Positions 16,668-24,680 of a stretch of 64,000 bases of DNA are shown here, piece after piece (position 1 is the first letter of the stretch; each line of letters begins with the position of its first letter). Below the pieces are notes generated by a model. That model was not told the origin of the DNA. It did no database searches and saw nothing but the letters and a program-made list of their open reading frames with translations. The stretch lies in assembly GCF_028736925.1 (NCBI RefSeq), contig NZ_JAQZAT010000007.1, positions 62,001 through 126,000 on the forward strand, in the 5' to 3' direction. The position numbers and the translations under genes are program-made. Source of the DNA: Flavivirga sp. 57AJ16 (GTDB lineage: Bacteria > Bacteroidota > Bacteroidia > Flavobacteriales > Flavobacteriaceae).

Positions 16668-16708
16668 AATAACCAAGGTTTGATTTTTAATATTTAACCT
16701 TGGTTATT
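16668..16708. terminator. bidirectional terminator between convergent genes
   Basis: AATAACCAAGGTT at 16668-16680 and AACCTTGGTTATT at 16696-16708 form a perfect 13-bp stem with a 15-base loop, followed on the plus strand by TGTTTTTTG. The minus-strand VOC gene ends inside the stem. Confidence 0.75.
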
Positions 16709-17152
16709 TGTTTTTTGAGCACTGATAATTAATCCATATCCATCTGGATCTAAAATGTGTACTCCATTTTTTTTCCAATATGGGTTTTTAGGTTTGATTA
16801 TTTTTATGTTATTAATCTTGATATTTTGCATTATTTTTTGAAAAACCTCTTCAGTACTTGGATAAAAAACTAAAAGATCATCATCATCAAATTCATGATT
16901 AACTGGTTCTTTTGTCGATGTAAATTCTAAATGCCAATCAGAGCTTGGTAATCCTAAAAACACACCATCATAACCATCATGATTCTTGAAAGAACCTAAA
17001 TTTTCAAACCCTATAACATTTATATAAAAGGCTTCTATTTCAGATAAGTTGTTTGTATGTCTAGCTACTCTAAAAGTCATGTTTTGATTGTTGTTATTAC
17101 AAGATAATATTATTTGGCTAAAAGCTATAATGATTAAAATCTGTAGTTTCAT
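16694..17152 (-). CDS. VOC (glyoxalase-fold) lipoprotein
   Basis: A 152-residue protein. The start at 17152 gives MKLQILIIIAFSQIILSC, a lipoprotein signal peptide with Cys18 as acylated residue. The upstream frame adds 17 residues that would bury the signal and overlap the cupin gene. The rest is a single vicinal-oxygen-chelate domain: FRVARHTNNLSEIEAFY at the start, HDGYDGVFLG, WHLEFT in the middle and a typical end, NPYWKKNGVHILDPDGYGLI. Most VOC proteins are cytosolic; a lipid-anchored one is unusual. An alternative start at the Met before TFRV would make it cytosolic. It follows the cupin gene by 13 bp. Confidence 0.7.
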   Translation of the reverse strand: MKLQILIIIAFSQIILSCNNNNQNMTFRVARHTNNLSEIEAFYINVIGFENLGSFKNHDGYDGVFLGLPSSDWHLEFTSTKEPVNHEFDDDDLLVFYPSTEEVFQKIMQNIKINNIKIIKPKNPYWKKNGVHILDPDGYGLIISAQKTNNQG

Positions 17153-17165
17153 TAAATTAAATAAT

Positions 17166-17483
17166 TTAAAGATAATCTTCTCTTGGTGGGTTAAAAAAAT
17201 CAATTACTTCCCCTTCTTCAAGAATTTCAAGTGTATGTTGTGTATTACCCGGAATCGAATAAGTATCTCCTTTTTCTAAAATTTCATCATAGGAACCAAA
17301 CTGAAGTCTATATTTACCAGAAATAACATAGCCGCTTTGCTCATGAGGATGCTCATGATAAGGGACATTATTATGTTTTTTATATAACATTTTTGTAACC
17401 ATAGATTTTTCGCCTATGGCTAATAATTCAAATTTTACGCCTAAAAACTCTCGTATTTGGGCATCTTTTTTTTTAACTATCAT
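17166..17483 (-). CDS. small cupin-domain protein
   Basis: A 105-residue single-domain cupin. Motif 1 appears as PYHEHPHEQSGYVISGKYRLQFG (metal-binding His, His and Glu-like positions at about 43-48), and motif 2 as GDTYSIPGNTQHTLEILEEGEVIDFF (about 71-97). It has no signal peptide. Such minimal cupins often act as isomerases, dioxygenases or metabolite-binding proteins, and the substrate cannot be assigned. It sits between a small membrane protein (12 bp upstream) and the VOC lipoprotein (13 bp downstream), forming a three-gene minus-strand unit. Confidence 0.75.
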   Translation of the reverse strand: MIVKKKDAQIREFLGVKFELLAIGEKSMVTKMLYKKHNNVPYHEHPHEQSGYVISGKYRLQFGSYDEILEKGDTYSIPGNTQHTLEILEEGEVIDFFNPPREDYL

Positions 17484-17494
17484 AAGTTTTGTGT

Positions 17495-17698
17495 TTATTT
17501 TTTTACTTTACTTAATTTTATACTCCAACTTAATAATAAATTAGTGGTAGCTCCAAATATTAAAATATTGAGAACATCATTGTGATAGTTTGTACCATCT
17601 AATTCTTTAGAAATCCAAATAATAATTATTGCCCAAATTAAAGTGTTAATTATTTGTACTATTATTTGTTTTGATATTGTTTGTTTGTCTTTGTTCAT
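17495..17698 (-). CDS. small two-helix membrane protein
   Basis: A 67-residue protein with two predicted membrane segments (about 11-29, IIVQIINTLIWAIIIIWI, and about 44-58), a lysine-rich N-terminus and a basic tail. No family is recognised. It is the first gene of a probable operon with the cupin and VOC genes. No TAnnTTTG or ECF-type promoter was recognised upstream. Confidence 0.55.
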   Translation of the reverse strand: MNKDKQTISKQIIVQIINTLIWAIIIIWISKELDGTNYHNDVLNILIFGATTNLLLSWSIKLSKVKK

Positions 17699-17781
17699 AA
17701 TTAAAGCATATTTGTTGTATTAATAATAGATGAGTTTCAGTTTGCTTCTTTTTTAATATTGTTTTCTGTAGAACACCATGT

Positions 17782-19161
17782 TTACAAACAGTTTACATTA
17801 TCATCTTTCTGTATAGATGTTCCTGTTAATTCTAAATCACAAACCTCTTGAGGGATCGTTGTTAAATTGTTGTTCATTAAATTCAAACTCTGAAGCGTAT
17901 TTAGACTCCCCATTTCTGAAGGAATTGATGAGATTTGATTGTCACTTAAATTTATAGATATAATGTTTTGTAATAAACCAATATTGGGATGGATACTGGT
18001 TATAAGATTACTATCTAACCGTAAAATAATCAAGCTATTTAAACTACCAACAGATGCTGGAATTGAATTAATTTGATTGTTATTGAAGTATGTCACTTCA
18101 AGATTACTTAAGTTCCCAATTGTTTCGGGTAAACTAGTTAGTTGGTTGTATTCTAAATGTAATTGCTCTAAACTTGTCATATTACCTATTTCTGTTGGCA
18201 ACTGAACTAAATTATTGTCACTTAAATCTAGTTTCCATACTTGATTTAAATTACCTATTTCGGGAGGTAAGTCAGATATATTATTAAATGCAAAATTAAT
18301 ATTGGCAAGATTTGTAAGGTTGCCAATTTCTGAAGGGATATTAGTTAGATTATTTTGAGATACATTAAACATTATCAATTCATCACTAAGGTTGCCAATA
18401 CTAGTAGGAAGGCTAGATATTTGGTTATTACCCAGGCTTAAAGCTTCTAAACTTGTTAGATTTTCAAGTATTTCCGGATAATTTCCAAGATTATTATCAT
18501 CTATATTTAATACCTTTAATTTCGTTAAATTTCCAAACGTATCTGGTAAATTATTTATTTGGTTAAAGTATATAAATAACTTTTCTAAAGCAGTCAATCC
18601 TCCAAATTCAGAAGGTATATTTTCAATATTCTTAAAATGTAAATCTAATTCCGTTACTCTATCATTAACGATTGTTACACCAGTCCAATTACTCATATTA
18701 TTAGAGCTTAAATCCCAATCTAATGTATTATTTGGATTAGCATTGTAAAAAATTTCGAGTATTTCTCTATCTGTCAATGGTTCTAAAACAGTTGTTTCTA
18801 ATGTGTAAATCCGTTTTGATGAATTTTCTGCCGTAACTGTATAAGTAATGTTTGAATTTAAATCTATACTTAATTCAGATTCTGGATCTACCGAAGCTAA
18901 ATTAGAAATAGTAATAGAGGGCTTTAGTGAGTTTATTGAAGTATTTGCTGGAAAAGTGGCACTTATCGTTTGGTTTTCTTGATCTATACTGGCAATAACG
19001 TCTTGTGAAAGTTCATCATTGAGAATTGCAGTAAAAACAAACTCGGTAATAAAATTATCACTACTTAATATTGTTGTACTATTATTATCATCTGAATCAC
19101 AACTTGAAAGAATAAGTAGGATGCATAAAATACAGTTTTTGGCTATTTTTTTTATTTTCAT
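17782..19161 (-). CDS. leucine-rich-repeat surface lipoprotein
   Basis: A 459-residue protein with a lipoprotein signal ending LILSSC (Cys21) followed by Asp/Ser-rich residues, which in Bacteroidota often favours surface export. A DUF5018-like beta domain spans about 35-125 (TISATFPANTSINSLKPSI). A short LRR cap (TDREILEIFYNANPNNTLDW) leads into about 12 tandem 23-residue LRRs of the LP-x-x-IGNL type (about 165-450). LRRs bind proteins or glycans; the partner is unknown. Its promoter region contains a GTCACA-N16-TGTC site at 19205-19180, tying it to the ECF41-type sigma factor. Confidence 0.82.
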   Translation of the reverse strand: MKIKKIAKNCILCILLILSSCDSDDNNSTTILSSDNFITEFVFTAILNDELSQDVIASIDQENQTISATFPANTSINSLKPSITISNLASVDPESELSIDLNSNITYTVTAENSSKRIYTLETTVLEPLTDREILEIFYNANPNNTLDWDLSSNNMSNWTGVTIVNDRVTELDLHFKNIENIPSEFGGLTALEKLFIYFNQINNLPDTFGNLTKLKVLNIDDNNLGNYPEILENLTSLEALSLGNNQISSLPTSIGNLSDELIMFNVSQNNLTNIPSEIGNLTNLANINFAFNNISDLPPEIGNLNQVWKLDLSDNNLVQLPTEIGNMTSLEQLHLEYNQLTSLPETIGNLSNLEVTYFNNNQINSIPASVGSLNSLIILRLDSNLITSIHPNIGLLQNIISINLSDNQISSIPSEMGSLNTLQSLNLMNNNLTTIPQEVCDLELTGTSIQKDDNVNCL

Positions 19162-19179
19162 AATTTAGTTTTCTTTTAA

Positions 19180-19205
19180 GACATCTGAATAGACATTTTT
19201 GTGAC
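19180..19205 (-). promoter_or_regulatory. ECF41-type promoter of the LRR lipoprotein
   Basis: On the minus strand GTCACA (19205-19200), 16 bp, then TGTC (19183-19180), ending 18 bp before the ATG at 19161. This is the same arrangement as five other promoters in the window. Confidence 0.6.
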
Positions 19206-19238
19206 ATCTTTTTTAAGAAAGTAAATGTTTGAAAATCT

Positions 19239-20021
19239 TTAACTAGTAGGCAGCATTTGCAATAAGTTTTTAGGTGTATAACCAGACCATCTTTTTACTT
19301 CCTTAATAAAGTGATTTTGGTCATAAAAGCCGTAATAAAAAAAATCTGGTATAAATCTGGTTCTTTGAATATGCTTAATAGCCAACCTGCAACGAATCAT
19401 TGATTGTACTTGTTTGGGCGATAATCCTGCATACTGCATAGATATGCGCTGAAGGTGTCTTTGACTTATTTGAAGGGCTTTGGCCATCTTAATAGACGAT
19501 GTTGAAAAGTTTTTACCTTGAATTATTAGATTTATAAATTGTGTCCACAATGCTTGTCCTTTACTATCTTGTTCATCAGAAAATTTTTCAATTTGTTTGT
19601 TAAAAGAATTGATAAATATAGCAGGCTGGACGTCTTCAAAAAAAGGTGTTAACCAATTATAATGAGGTAAAATGTCGTCCTGTAAAATAATTTTGTTGGT
19701 TAATATATTCGTTTCTTCTTTGAAAATAGGACGTGTACTTCCAAATTGAAAGGTCACTCCAAAAGCCAGATTTCCTTCGGGGTGTAAATATTCTGCAAAA
19801 TTGGTTCTTGGCCCTAGAATGCGTGTGTCTTTTATAACTAGTAATCCCGACTGATTGTCTTTAACAGTATATGGTGATCCAAGTGTAAACACCCAGTTCA
19901 CATAAGGATAGGCAAAAATATATTCCGTTACTCCATGTTGCCCTTTTGTGCTTAAATCAAGTAGCCAATAATAGCGTATCATATGGCGTAAATGTTCTGG
20001 TGGAGAAAATATTTGATACAT
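19239..20021 (-). CDS. AraC family transcriptional regulator
   Basis: A 260-residue regulator with an N-terminal sensory part typical of a common Bacteroidota AraC group (PPEHLRHMIRYYWLLD at the start, later GPRTNFAEYLHPEGNLAFGVTF) and a C-terminal double HTH (about 160-255: ALQISQRHLQRISMQYAGLSP and FYYGFYDQNHFIKEVKRWSGYTPK). Its ATG lies directly behind the stop of the upstream ketopantoate-reductase-like gene, with no spacer, so both are translated from one message. A 17-bp palindrome at 20977-20993 upstream of the pair is a candidate autoregulatory site. Confidence 0.8.
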   Translation of the reverse strand: MYQIFSPPEHLRHMIRYYWLLDLSTKGQHGVTEYIFAYPYVNWVFTLGSPYTVKDNQSGLLVIKDTRILGPRTNFAEYLHPEGNLAFGVTFQFGSTRPIFKEETNILTNKIILQDDILPHYNWLTPFFEDVQPAIFINSFNKQIEKFSDEQDSKGQALWTQFINLIIQGKNFSTSSIKMAKALQISQRHLQRISMQYAGLSPKQVQSMIRCRLAIKHIQRTRFIPDFFYYGFYDQNHFIKEVKRWSGYTPKNLLQMLPTS

Positions 20022-20936
20022 CTATCTATTTAATTCTGATTTTATTTTAACCAACTCCCCAAGTAACTTTGTTTCTTGGACTTGTGCTTCAAGGTTCATT
20101 TGTTTAGCAATTCTTATAACTTCCAAATTGAGAGTGTCTATTTCAGTTTCCCTTTTATTTTGAATGTCTTGCCATGTTGAAATGAATTGACCATCGGACA
20201 TTTTGCTGATGAAAATTATCTGATCCTCGATTTCTTTAGCTTCTAAAGTAATCCCTTTTTTCTTTGAGATGAGTACACATTCCTTAATGATTCTCTTGGC
20301 TAGAGAAAAGACTCCTGTATTTCTGTAAAAAACCCCATTATCAACTTCCAATAAGGGACATATGGAATTGAATACGCAATTAGCAATGGCCTTTTTCCAT
20401 ATAATTTTATCGATTTGTTTTTCAGCAATAAATCTGAATTCAGGTGTATCCATTTCCTTTACAATTGCTTCTAAAACTGTAATGTTCTGTCTGATTATAC
20501 CAATGGGAGATTCCGCTACAGGTTTATAACTAACTTCATTTTTTGAAATATTTTGGCAAGTTGTAAAAAGAACACATCTATAGATTTCATTAAAACCATG
20601 TTCAATAAATGGTATTTCTATACCTAAACCATTCTGCAAGATAACAATTGGAGTATTGAAAATTTTATCCTTCAGTTTTTTAACAAGTTTTCTATTGCCA
20701 AAGGATTTATTTGTAAGCACTACCAGACCATTAAATTTGGTAAAGTTACTTAAAGAATTAAACCTTACATTCGCTGTTAAATTTTGTCCTGATTTAAGTG
20801 TCAGCGTTAGCATTTCGCTATACAAACTACCATCGTCAACACTTCCTCGAATAAGCTGAACGTTTTTTCCGTGTCTTGTCAAGCAAACAGCCAATGTTTT
20901 ACCAATGGCCCCAGCACCAATTATGTATATATTCAT
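20022..20936 (-). CDS. ketopantoate reductase family protein (copy 1)
   Basis: A 304-residue protein with the N-terminal Rossmann motif IGAGAIGKTLAV (about 5-16), the ApbA/PanE central features (LTNKSFGNRKL, ILQNGLGIE) and a C-terminal helical domain containing WKKAIANCVFNSICPLLEVDNG (about 190-211), where the catalytic Lys and Asn of PanE lie. PanE reduces 2-dehydropantoate to pantoate for coenzyme A, but paralogues act on other 2-keto acids. A second family member is at 32735-33610, and this copy is paired with an AraC regulator, so a catabolic or accessory role is more likely than housekeeping. Confidence 0.7.
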   Translation of the reverse strand: MNIYIIGAGAIGKTLAVCLTRHGKNVQLIRGSVDDGSLYSEMLTLTLKSGQNLTANVRFNSLSNFTKFNGLVVLTNKSFGNRKLVKKLKDKIFNTPIVILQNGLGIEIPFIEHGFNEIYRCVLFTTCQNISKNEVSYKPVAESPIGIIRQNITVLEAIVKEMDTPEFRFIAEKQIDKIIWKKAIANCVFNSICPLLEVDNGVFYRNTGVFSLAKRIIKECVLISKKKGITLEAKEIEDQIIFISKMSDGQFISTWQDIQNKRETEIDTLNLEVIRIAKQMNLEAQVQETKLLGELVKIKSELNR

Positions 20937-20976
20937 TTATTTTAAATCTATCAAAACAACAAATTACGGTAAATCG

Positions 20977-20993
20977 TACTATTTTAAATAGTA
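20977..20993. promoter_or_regulatory. palindrome upstream of the panE-like/AraC operon
   Basis: TACTATTT-T-AAATAGTA is a perfect 8-bp inverted repeat with a single central base, 41 bp upstream of the ATG at 20936. It is a candidate operator for the AraC protein of the operon or another regulator. Confidence 0.35.
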
Positions 20994-21165
20994 TAAGTTA
21001 GACATATTCATTTTGTGTCCATCTTGTACTATCTTATTAAAAGCTATTGAATCACTTTTGTTCAAAAAACGAATGGACAAAAAAGAAACTATTTTCAGCC
21101 AATTAAAAATAGCAATATATGTTGAGTAGTAAATCTTTATTAGGTAATGCTTAACCAGATAAGTT

Positions 21166-21807
21166 ATGATAAAAAAAAGAATATCCAGAATTCATCATAT
21201 CACTCAAAATATGAACAATAAAACCCATCAGCAGTTGGCACTCGAAGCCTGTGAAGCTGGTGTTGATTTAGTACAGCTTCGACTTAAAGATATGGAAAGG
21301 GCGGAAATGCTTGATATCGCATTGAAAACGCAAAAAATTTGTAAACATTTTGATGCTACTTTAATCATTAACGATTATCTAGATATTGCAATTGAAATTG
21401 ATGCGGATGGTGTTCATCTAGGTAATAAGGATGTGGACCATAAGATTGCTAGAAAAGAGTTTGGGATTAACAAAATTATTGGAGCAACTGCCTATAATGA
21501 GGAAGAAGTCCAGTTTCATCAATCAAATGGAATTGCAGATTATATTGGATTGGGAACTTTTCGTAAAACAAATACAAAACCTGAAATTGAGAATTTTTTA
21601 TCCTTACAGCAGATTAAGGATTTGATAGATACACAGAGGCAAACTTTTGAAAAGCCAATCCCGCTCTTGGTTATTGGTGGTATTAAATTAGAAGATATAA
21701 ATCCATTGATTTCTGCAGGTGTCTATGGTATTGCTATAGCCTCTCTAATCAATGAAAGTAAAAATAAACCAAAAACAGTAAATACTATTCGAGCTAATTT
21801 TTGTTAA
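21166..21807 (+). CDS. ThiE/TenI-like thiamine phosphate synthase family protein
   Basis: A 213-residue TIM-barrel protein with the ThiE pattern: GVDLVQLRLKD (about 37-47), LIINDYLDIAIEIDADGVHLGNKD (about 66-89; Asn, Asp), IGATAYN, YIGLGTFRKTNTKPE (about 125-139) and VIGGIKLEDI near the end. ThiE joins the pyrimidine and thiazole halves of thiamine. No other thiamine gene or TPP riboswitch is nearby. The thiazole-phosphate loop reads TFRKTNTK, as in bacteroidotal ThiE. It is followed after 35 bp by an ECF-type sigma gene, an odd partner. It may be a solitary or repurposed copy. Confidence 0.72.
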   Translation: MIKKRISRIHHITQNMNNKTHQQLALEACEAGVDLVQLRLKDMERAEMLDIALKTQKICKHFDATLIINDYLDIAIEIDADGVHLGNKDVDHKIARKEFGINKIIGATAYNEEEVQFHQSNGIADYIGLGTFRKTNTKPEIENFLSLQQIKDLIDTQRQTFEKPIPLLVIGGIKLEDINPLISAGVYGIAIASLINESKNKPKTVNTIRANFC

Positions 21808-21842
21808 AAATTTACGGTATAGAAAAAATCTAATGTTACTAA

Positions 21843-22421
21843 ATGAAAGTATTTCTAAAAAGCTATCCAGATTTACTACTTCCTTATTCCATTTCAATTT
21901 TAGGTTCTTATGATGACGCAATGGATGTTATTCAAGATGTTATTTTAGCTTTTATACAAAAGGACAGAAGCCTTATAATAAATTATAAAAACTATTTAAT
22001 AAAAAGTACAATTAATAAGTCAATCTCTTTTAAACAAAAGTTCAATAGAAATCGATTTCAAAATATAGAGGAAATTAATACATTAGTTGAAAATGGTGAT
22101 TCGTCAGATTTTAATTTAATCAAAAAAGACAATTTTATACACTCTCCACTAATTGCTCAATTAGAAAGGATAAATAAAGTTGATAGAGCTATTTTTATTT
22201 TAAAATATGGGTTTGATTATAGCCATAAAGAAATTGCAAATCTTATAAAAATTGATGAGCAAAATTCACGCAAAATTTTAAGTAGAACAACACAAAAATT
22301 TGTAAAAATTAATACCATTAGCAATTCAAATATTACATTTAATAAAGATCTGCTTAATAAAATTAGCAAGAACGAAATGTTAGAAATAGAATTTTCATTA
22401 TTGGAAGGTGCTGCTTTGTAA
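21843..22421 (+). CDS. ECF sigma factor, ECF41-like but lacking the SnoaL-type tail
   Basis: A 192-residue sigma factor. Region 2 is in the N-terminal half (LPYSISILGSYDDAMDVIQDVI) and region 4 at about 100-155 (ILKYGFDYSHKEIANLIKIDEQNSRKILSRTTQKF). It is clearly paralogous to the 283-residue protein at 27658-28509 (ILGS--DA-D-IQDVIL, YLIKS-IN-SI, F-YSH--IA). The paralogue continues into a SnoaL-like C-terminal domain, whereas this one stops where that domain would begin, followed by a strong terminator. In characterised ECF41 factors that domain modulates activity, so this short form may be differently controlled. No anti-sigma gene is adjacent. Confidence 0.75.
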   Translation: MKVFLKSYPDLLLPYSISILGSYDDAMDVIQDVILAFIQKDRSLIINYKNYLIKSTINKSISFKQKFNRNRFQNIEEINTLVENGDSSDFNLIKKDNFIHSPLIAQLERINKVDRAIFILKYGFDYSHKEIANLIKIDEQNSRKILSRTTQKFVKINTISNSNITFNKDLLNKISKNEMLEIEFSLLEGAAL

Positions 22422-22436
22422 AATATTAAAGAAGTA

Positions 22437-22471
22437 GAGCCATAGAGAGTAATAAAAACTAACTATGGCTC
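22437..22471. terminator. bidirectional terminator, sigma gene / arsM
   Basis: GAGCCATAG at 22437-22445 and CTATGGCTC at 22463-22471 form a perfect 9-bp stem between two convergent genes. Confidence 0.65.
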
Positions 22472-22480
22472 ATTTAATAG

Positions 22481-23404
22481 TTAACAACACCCAGTTTCTG
22501 TACTAGATTCCGTTCCGCAACAACTTATTTTTTCAGATGTGGTATTTTCTTCGCTTCCACAACATCCACTATCTGTTGTTTCACAACAGCTGCCTTCTTC
22601 CAATTTGTCTGCATAGATTGTTATACTATAAATCCCAGAACCCGATTGTTTAAAATTGCCCAATTCTTGTTGATTTAGGTATTTTAATAACAAATCGTCG
22701 GGCAAGTCTATTTTTCGTTCTTTTTTAATTTGAATGTTTTTGAAACCTGCCGATTTGATAATTCCCAAATACTTACCTTTTTCACTGGCACCTGATACGC
22801 ATCCGGCATGCATTTCCGCTGCTTCTAAAATCCCTTTGGGAAGAGACCCAACATAAACAATATCTGAAATACTAAAATGTCCACCAGTTTTTAAAGTCCT
22901 GAAAACTTCGTTAAATGCTTTAGCTTTGTTTTGAACAAGGTTCATAACACAGTTGCTTATAACTACGTCTGCTGTGGAACTTGAAATATTTTGCATATCC
23001 TCGATTTCGCCTAATACAAATTCTACATTTTTATAACCTAGTTTTTGATTGTTTTTCAAAGCCTTTATAACCATTTCCGGGGTCATATCAATACCAATTA
23101 CCTTTCCAGTTTCACCAACTATTCTTCGAGCAATAAAGGCATCATTTCCTGCACCAGAACCAAGGTCGATAACTGTGTCGCCTTTATTAATGTTTGCAAT
23201 TTCTGTTGGAAGTCCACAACCCAAGGATAAGTCCGAATCTTTATCATAGCCTTCTATGTTTTCGTAGTTTACAGCCATTGAAGAGCTAAATTCGTCTGTA
23301 GTACAACATGCAACATCTGTTGAACAGCAACCTACTTGAATGTTGCCTTTTGCAATGTTTCCATAGGTTTTTTTGATTTCTTCTTTAATTGTTTCTGTTT
23401 TCAT
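22481..23404 (-). CDS. arsM: arsenite S-adenosylmethionine methyltransferase
   Basis: A 307-residue ArsM-type enzyme that methylates As(III) using SAM. SAM motif I is VIDLGSGAGNDAF (about 78-90), followed by VIGIDMTPEMVIKA, the family signature VISNCVMNLV (about 148-157) with its arsenic-binding Cys, and HAGCVSGA with the second conserved Cys (about 197). An N-terminal Cys cluster (VGCCSTDVACC) is also typical. The C-terminus is a tail with four CC pairs, probably metalloid-binding. It is transcribed behind the SigZ-like sigma gene, and both carry the same TTTGCGTC-N16-CGTS promoter motif, so this sigma factor probably controls it. Confidence 0.88.
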   Translation of the reverse strand: MKTETIKEEIKKTYGNIAKGNIQVGCCSTDVACCTTDEFSSSMAVNYENIEGYDKDSDLSLGCGLPTEIANINKGDTVIDLGSGAGNDAFIARRIVGETGKVIGIDMTPEMVIKALKNNQKLGYKNVEFVLGEIEDMQNISSSTADVVISNCVMNLVQNKAKAFNEVFRTLKTGGHFSISDIVYVGSLPKGILEAAEMHAGCVSGASEKGKYLGIIKSAGFKNIQIKKERKIDLPDDLLLKYLNQQELGNFKQSGSGIYSITIYADKLEEGSCCETTDSGCCGSEENTTSEKISCCGTESSTETGCC

Positions 23405-23432
23405 TTTTTTGAAATTTAATTGTTTACCTAAA

Positions 23433-23460
23433 CACGTAGAACAATTAAAAAAGACGCAAA
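23433..23460 (-). promoter_or_regulatory. SigZ-type promoter of arsM
   Basis: On the minus strand TTTGCGTC (23460-23453), 16 bp, then CGTG (23436-23433), 28 bp before the ATG at 23404. It matches the promoter of the adjacent sigma gene in sequence and spacing. Confidence 0.6.
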
Positions 23461-23463
23461 AAA

Positions 23464-24012
23464 TTAATCACAACTACAATTATTATCTTCTATGTCTATC
23501 AAGTTTCCATAACTGTCGCTTGGAAAATTGCAGCAGGCTAGTATGAGTTCTTTCAGTTTTTCTTTACCTCTCTGAACTCTTGATTTTGCACCTGAATAGG
23601 AAATATTAAGCTGTTCCGCCAAATCTTTTTGACTTATATTATCAAATTCCGATTTGGTCAAAGCCACTTGATATTTTTCAGGAAGCTGTTTAATAAAAGG
23701 TTTAATACAACAATCTGCAATAGTAGTGTTTAAAGATTTAATTTCGTTTTCAGAAATAAAAGAAGAATCGTTTTTAAATACAGCTTTTTGGGCAGATTTT
23801 CTAAAATGGTCTATTGTGGTGTTTCGGGCAATACCATAAATATATTGTTGTACACTTTTAGCTTGTTTTATTTTGTCTGCATTATCTATTATTTTAATAA
23901 ATACGTCCTGTAAAATATCATTGGTTATGTCTTCATCTTTAACTTTCTTTAGGATGAAAATTTTAAGTTCATCATTAAAGTCTTTCCATATTTCTTTTAC
24001 TATTTTGTTCAT
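23464..24012 (-). CDS. sigZ: SigZ-like ECF sigma factor with cysteine motifs
   Basis: A 182-residue sigma factor with region 2 at about 10-75 (DITNDILQDVFIKI) and region 4 at about 115-165 (LPEKYQVALTKSEFDNISQKDLAEQLNISYSGAKSRVQRGKEKL). Cysteines occur between the domains (ADCCIKPF, about 103) and at the C-terminus (ILACCNFPSD and CSCD), a set common to SigZ-like factors. These could sense thiol-reactive metalloids directly, which would fit the arsM gene next door and the lack of an anti-sigma gene. Direct sensing is inference. Its own promoter carries the TTTGCGTC-N16-CGTC motif, indicating autoregulation. Confidence 0.82.
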   Translation of the reverse strand: MNKIVKEIWKDFNDELKIFILKKVKDEDITNDILQDVFIKIIDNADKIKQAKSVQQYIYGIARNTTIDHFRKSAQKAVFKNDSSFISENEIKSLNTTIADCCIKPFIKQLPEKYQVALTKSEFDNISQKDLAEQLNISYSGAKSRVQRGKEKLKELILACCNFPSDSYGNLIDIEDNNCSCD

Positions 24013-24043
24013 TTTAAATTAAAAAATTATGTTTCAATAGTAA

Positions 24044-24071
24044 GACGAAATAATTTAAAGAAGGACGCAAA
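24044..24071 (-). promoter_or_regulatory. autoregulatory promoter of the SigZ-like gene
   Basis: On the minus strand TTTGCGTC (24071-24064), 16 bp, then CGTC (24047-24044), 31 bp before the ATG at 24012. The symmetrical GCGTC/CGTC form with 16-17 bp spacing is typical of ECF promoters. Confidence 0.6.
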
Positions 24072-24100
24072 CTACTTTTTATAACCTTCTATTATAAAAT

Positions 24101-24571
24101 TTAGTCCCAAATTAAGGGCCTTTCAACTTGTAATATTCTTAAATAAGATAACATTTGCCCACAATGAACAGCCTCATGATAAGCTATTCTATTTAAATAG
24201 TCACCCAGTATTTTCTTTTGTCCAACTTCAGTTCGTTTAATAATGATAGACTCAAAATCTTCAGTATTAAAATTTTTAATCATATTCATAAATGATTCTC
24301 TGTATGGTTTTGCAAACTCTAGTTCTTTTTCAATACTCTTATAGGGTAAGTCTTTCCATGGCGTTTCATAATCTCCAAGATTTCCTCTTTTTTCTATTAT
24401 TTTGTGAAATAAATGTTCACCTTCAAGAACATGTCTTACCATTTCAATAATACTCATTGCTGTATCGTCTGGTTTCCAATGGTAATTATTTGGGGAAATA
24501 TTTTCCCAAATTTTTTCGCTTCGTCTCCTAGTTTCTTTAAAATTCCATATTAAAATTTCGTTTGTGGTCAT
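24101..24571 (-). CDS. DinB-family protein
   Basis: A 156-residue four-helix-bundle DinB/YfiT-like protein. The metal-binding histidines are likely in MVRHVLEGEHLFH (about 48-60) and AYHEAVHCGQMLSYLR (about 131-146), the latter being the classic family C-terminal motif. These proteins include bacillithiol and other thiol transferases, many of unknown function. The start at 24571 is an ATG; the longer frame begins at a TTG. It is a single gene between two sigma-factor genes, and no shared promoter motif is visible. Confidence 0.78.
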   Translation of the reverse strand: MTTNEILIWNFKETRRRSEKIWENISPNNYHWKPDDTAMSIIEMVRHVLEGEHLFHKIIEKRGNLGDYETPWKDLPYKSIEKELEFAKPYRESFMNMIKNFNTEDFESIIIKRTEVGQKKILGDYLNRIAYHEAVHCGQMLSYLRILQVERPLIWD

Positions 24572-24680
24572 ATTTAATATGTTTATTAATCTATGGTAAA
24601 GGAAATTCAAATAATTTATAATGTTTTTAATATACTTTCTTCTGATAAATTAAAAAGTTTAGCATTATTTTTTATGCTTA

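Noticed and set aside
21121-21165. A TPP riboswitch ahead of the ThiE-like gene
   Set aside because: No CTGAGA...ACCTGA-type core or three-way stem was found in the short upstream region.
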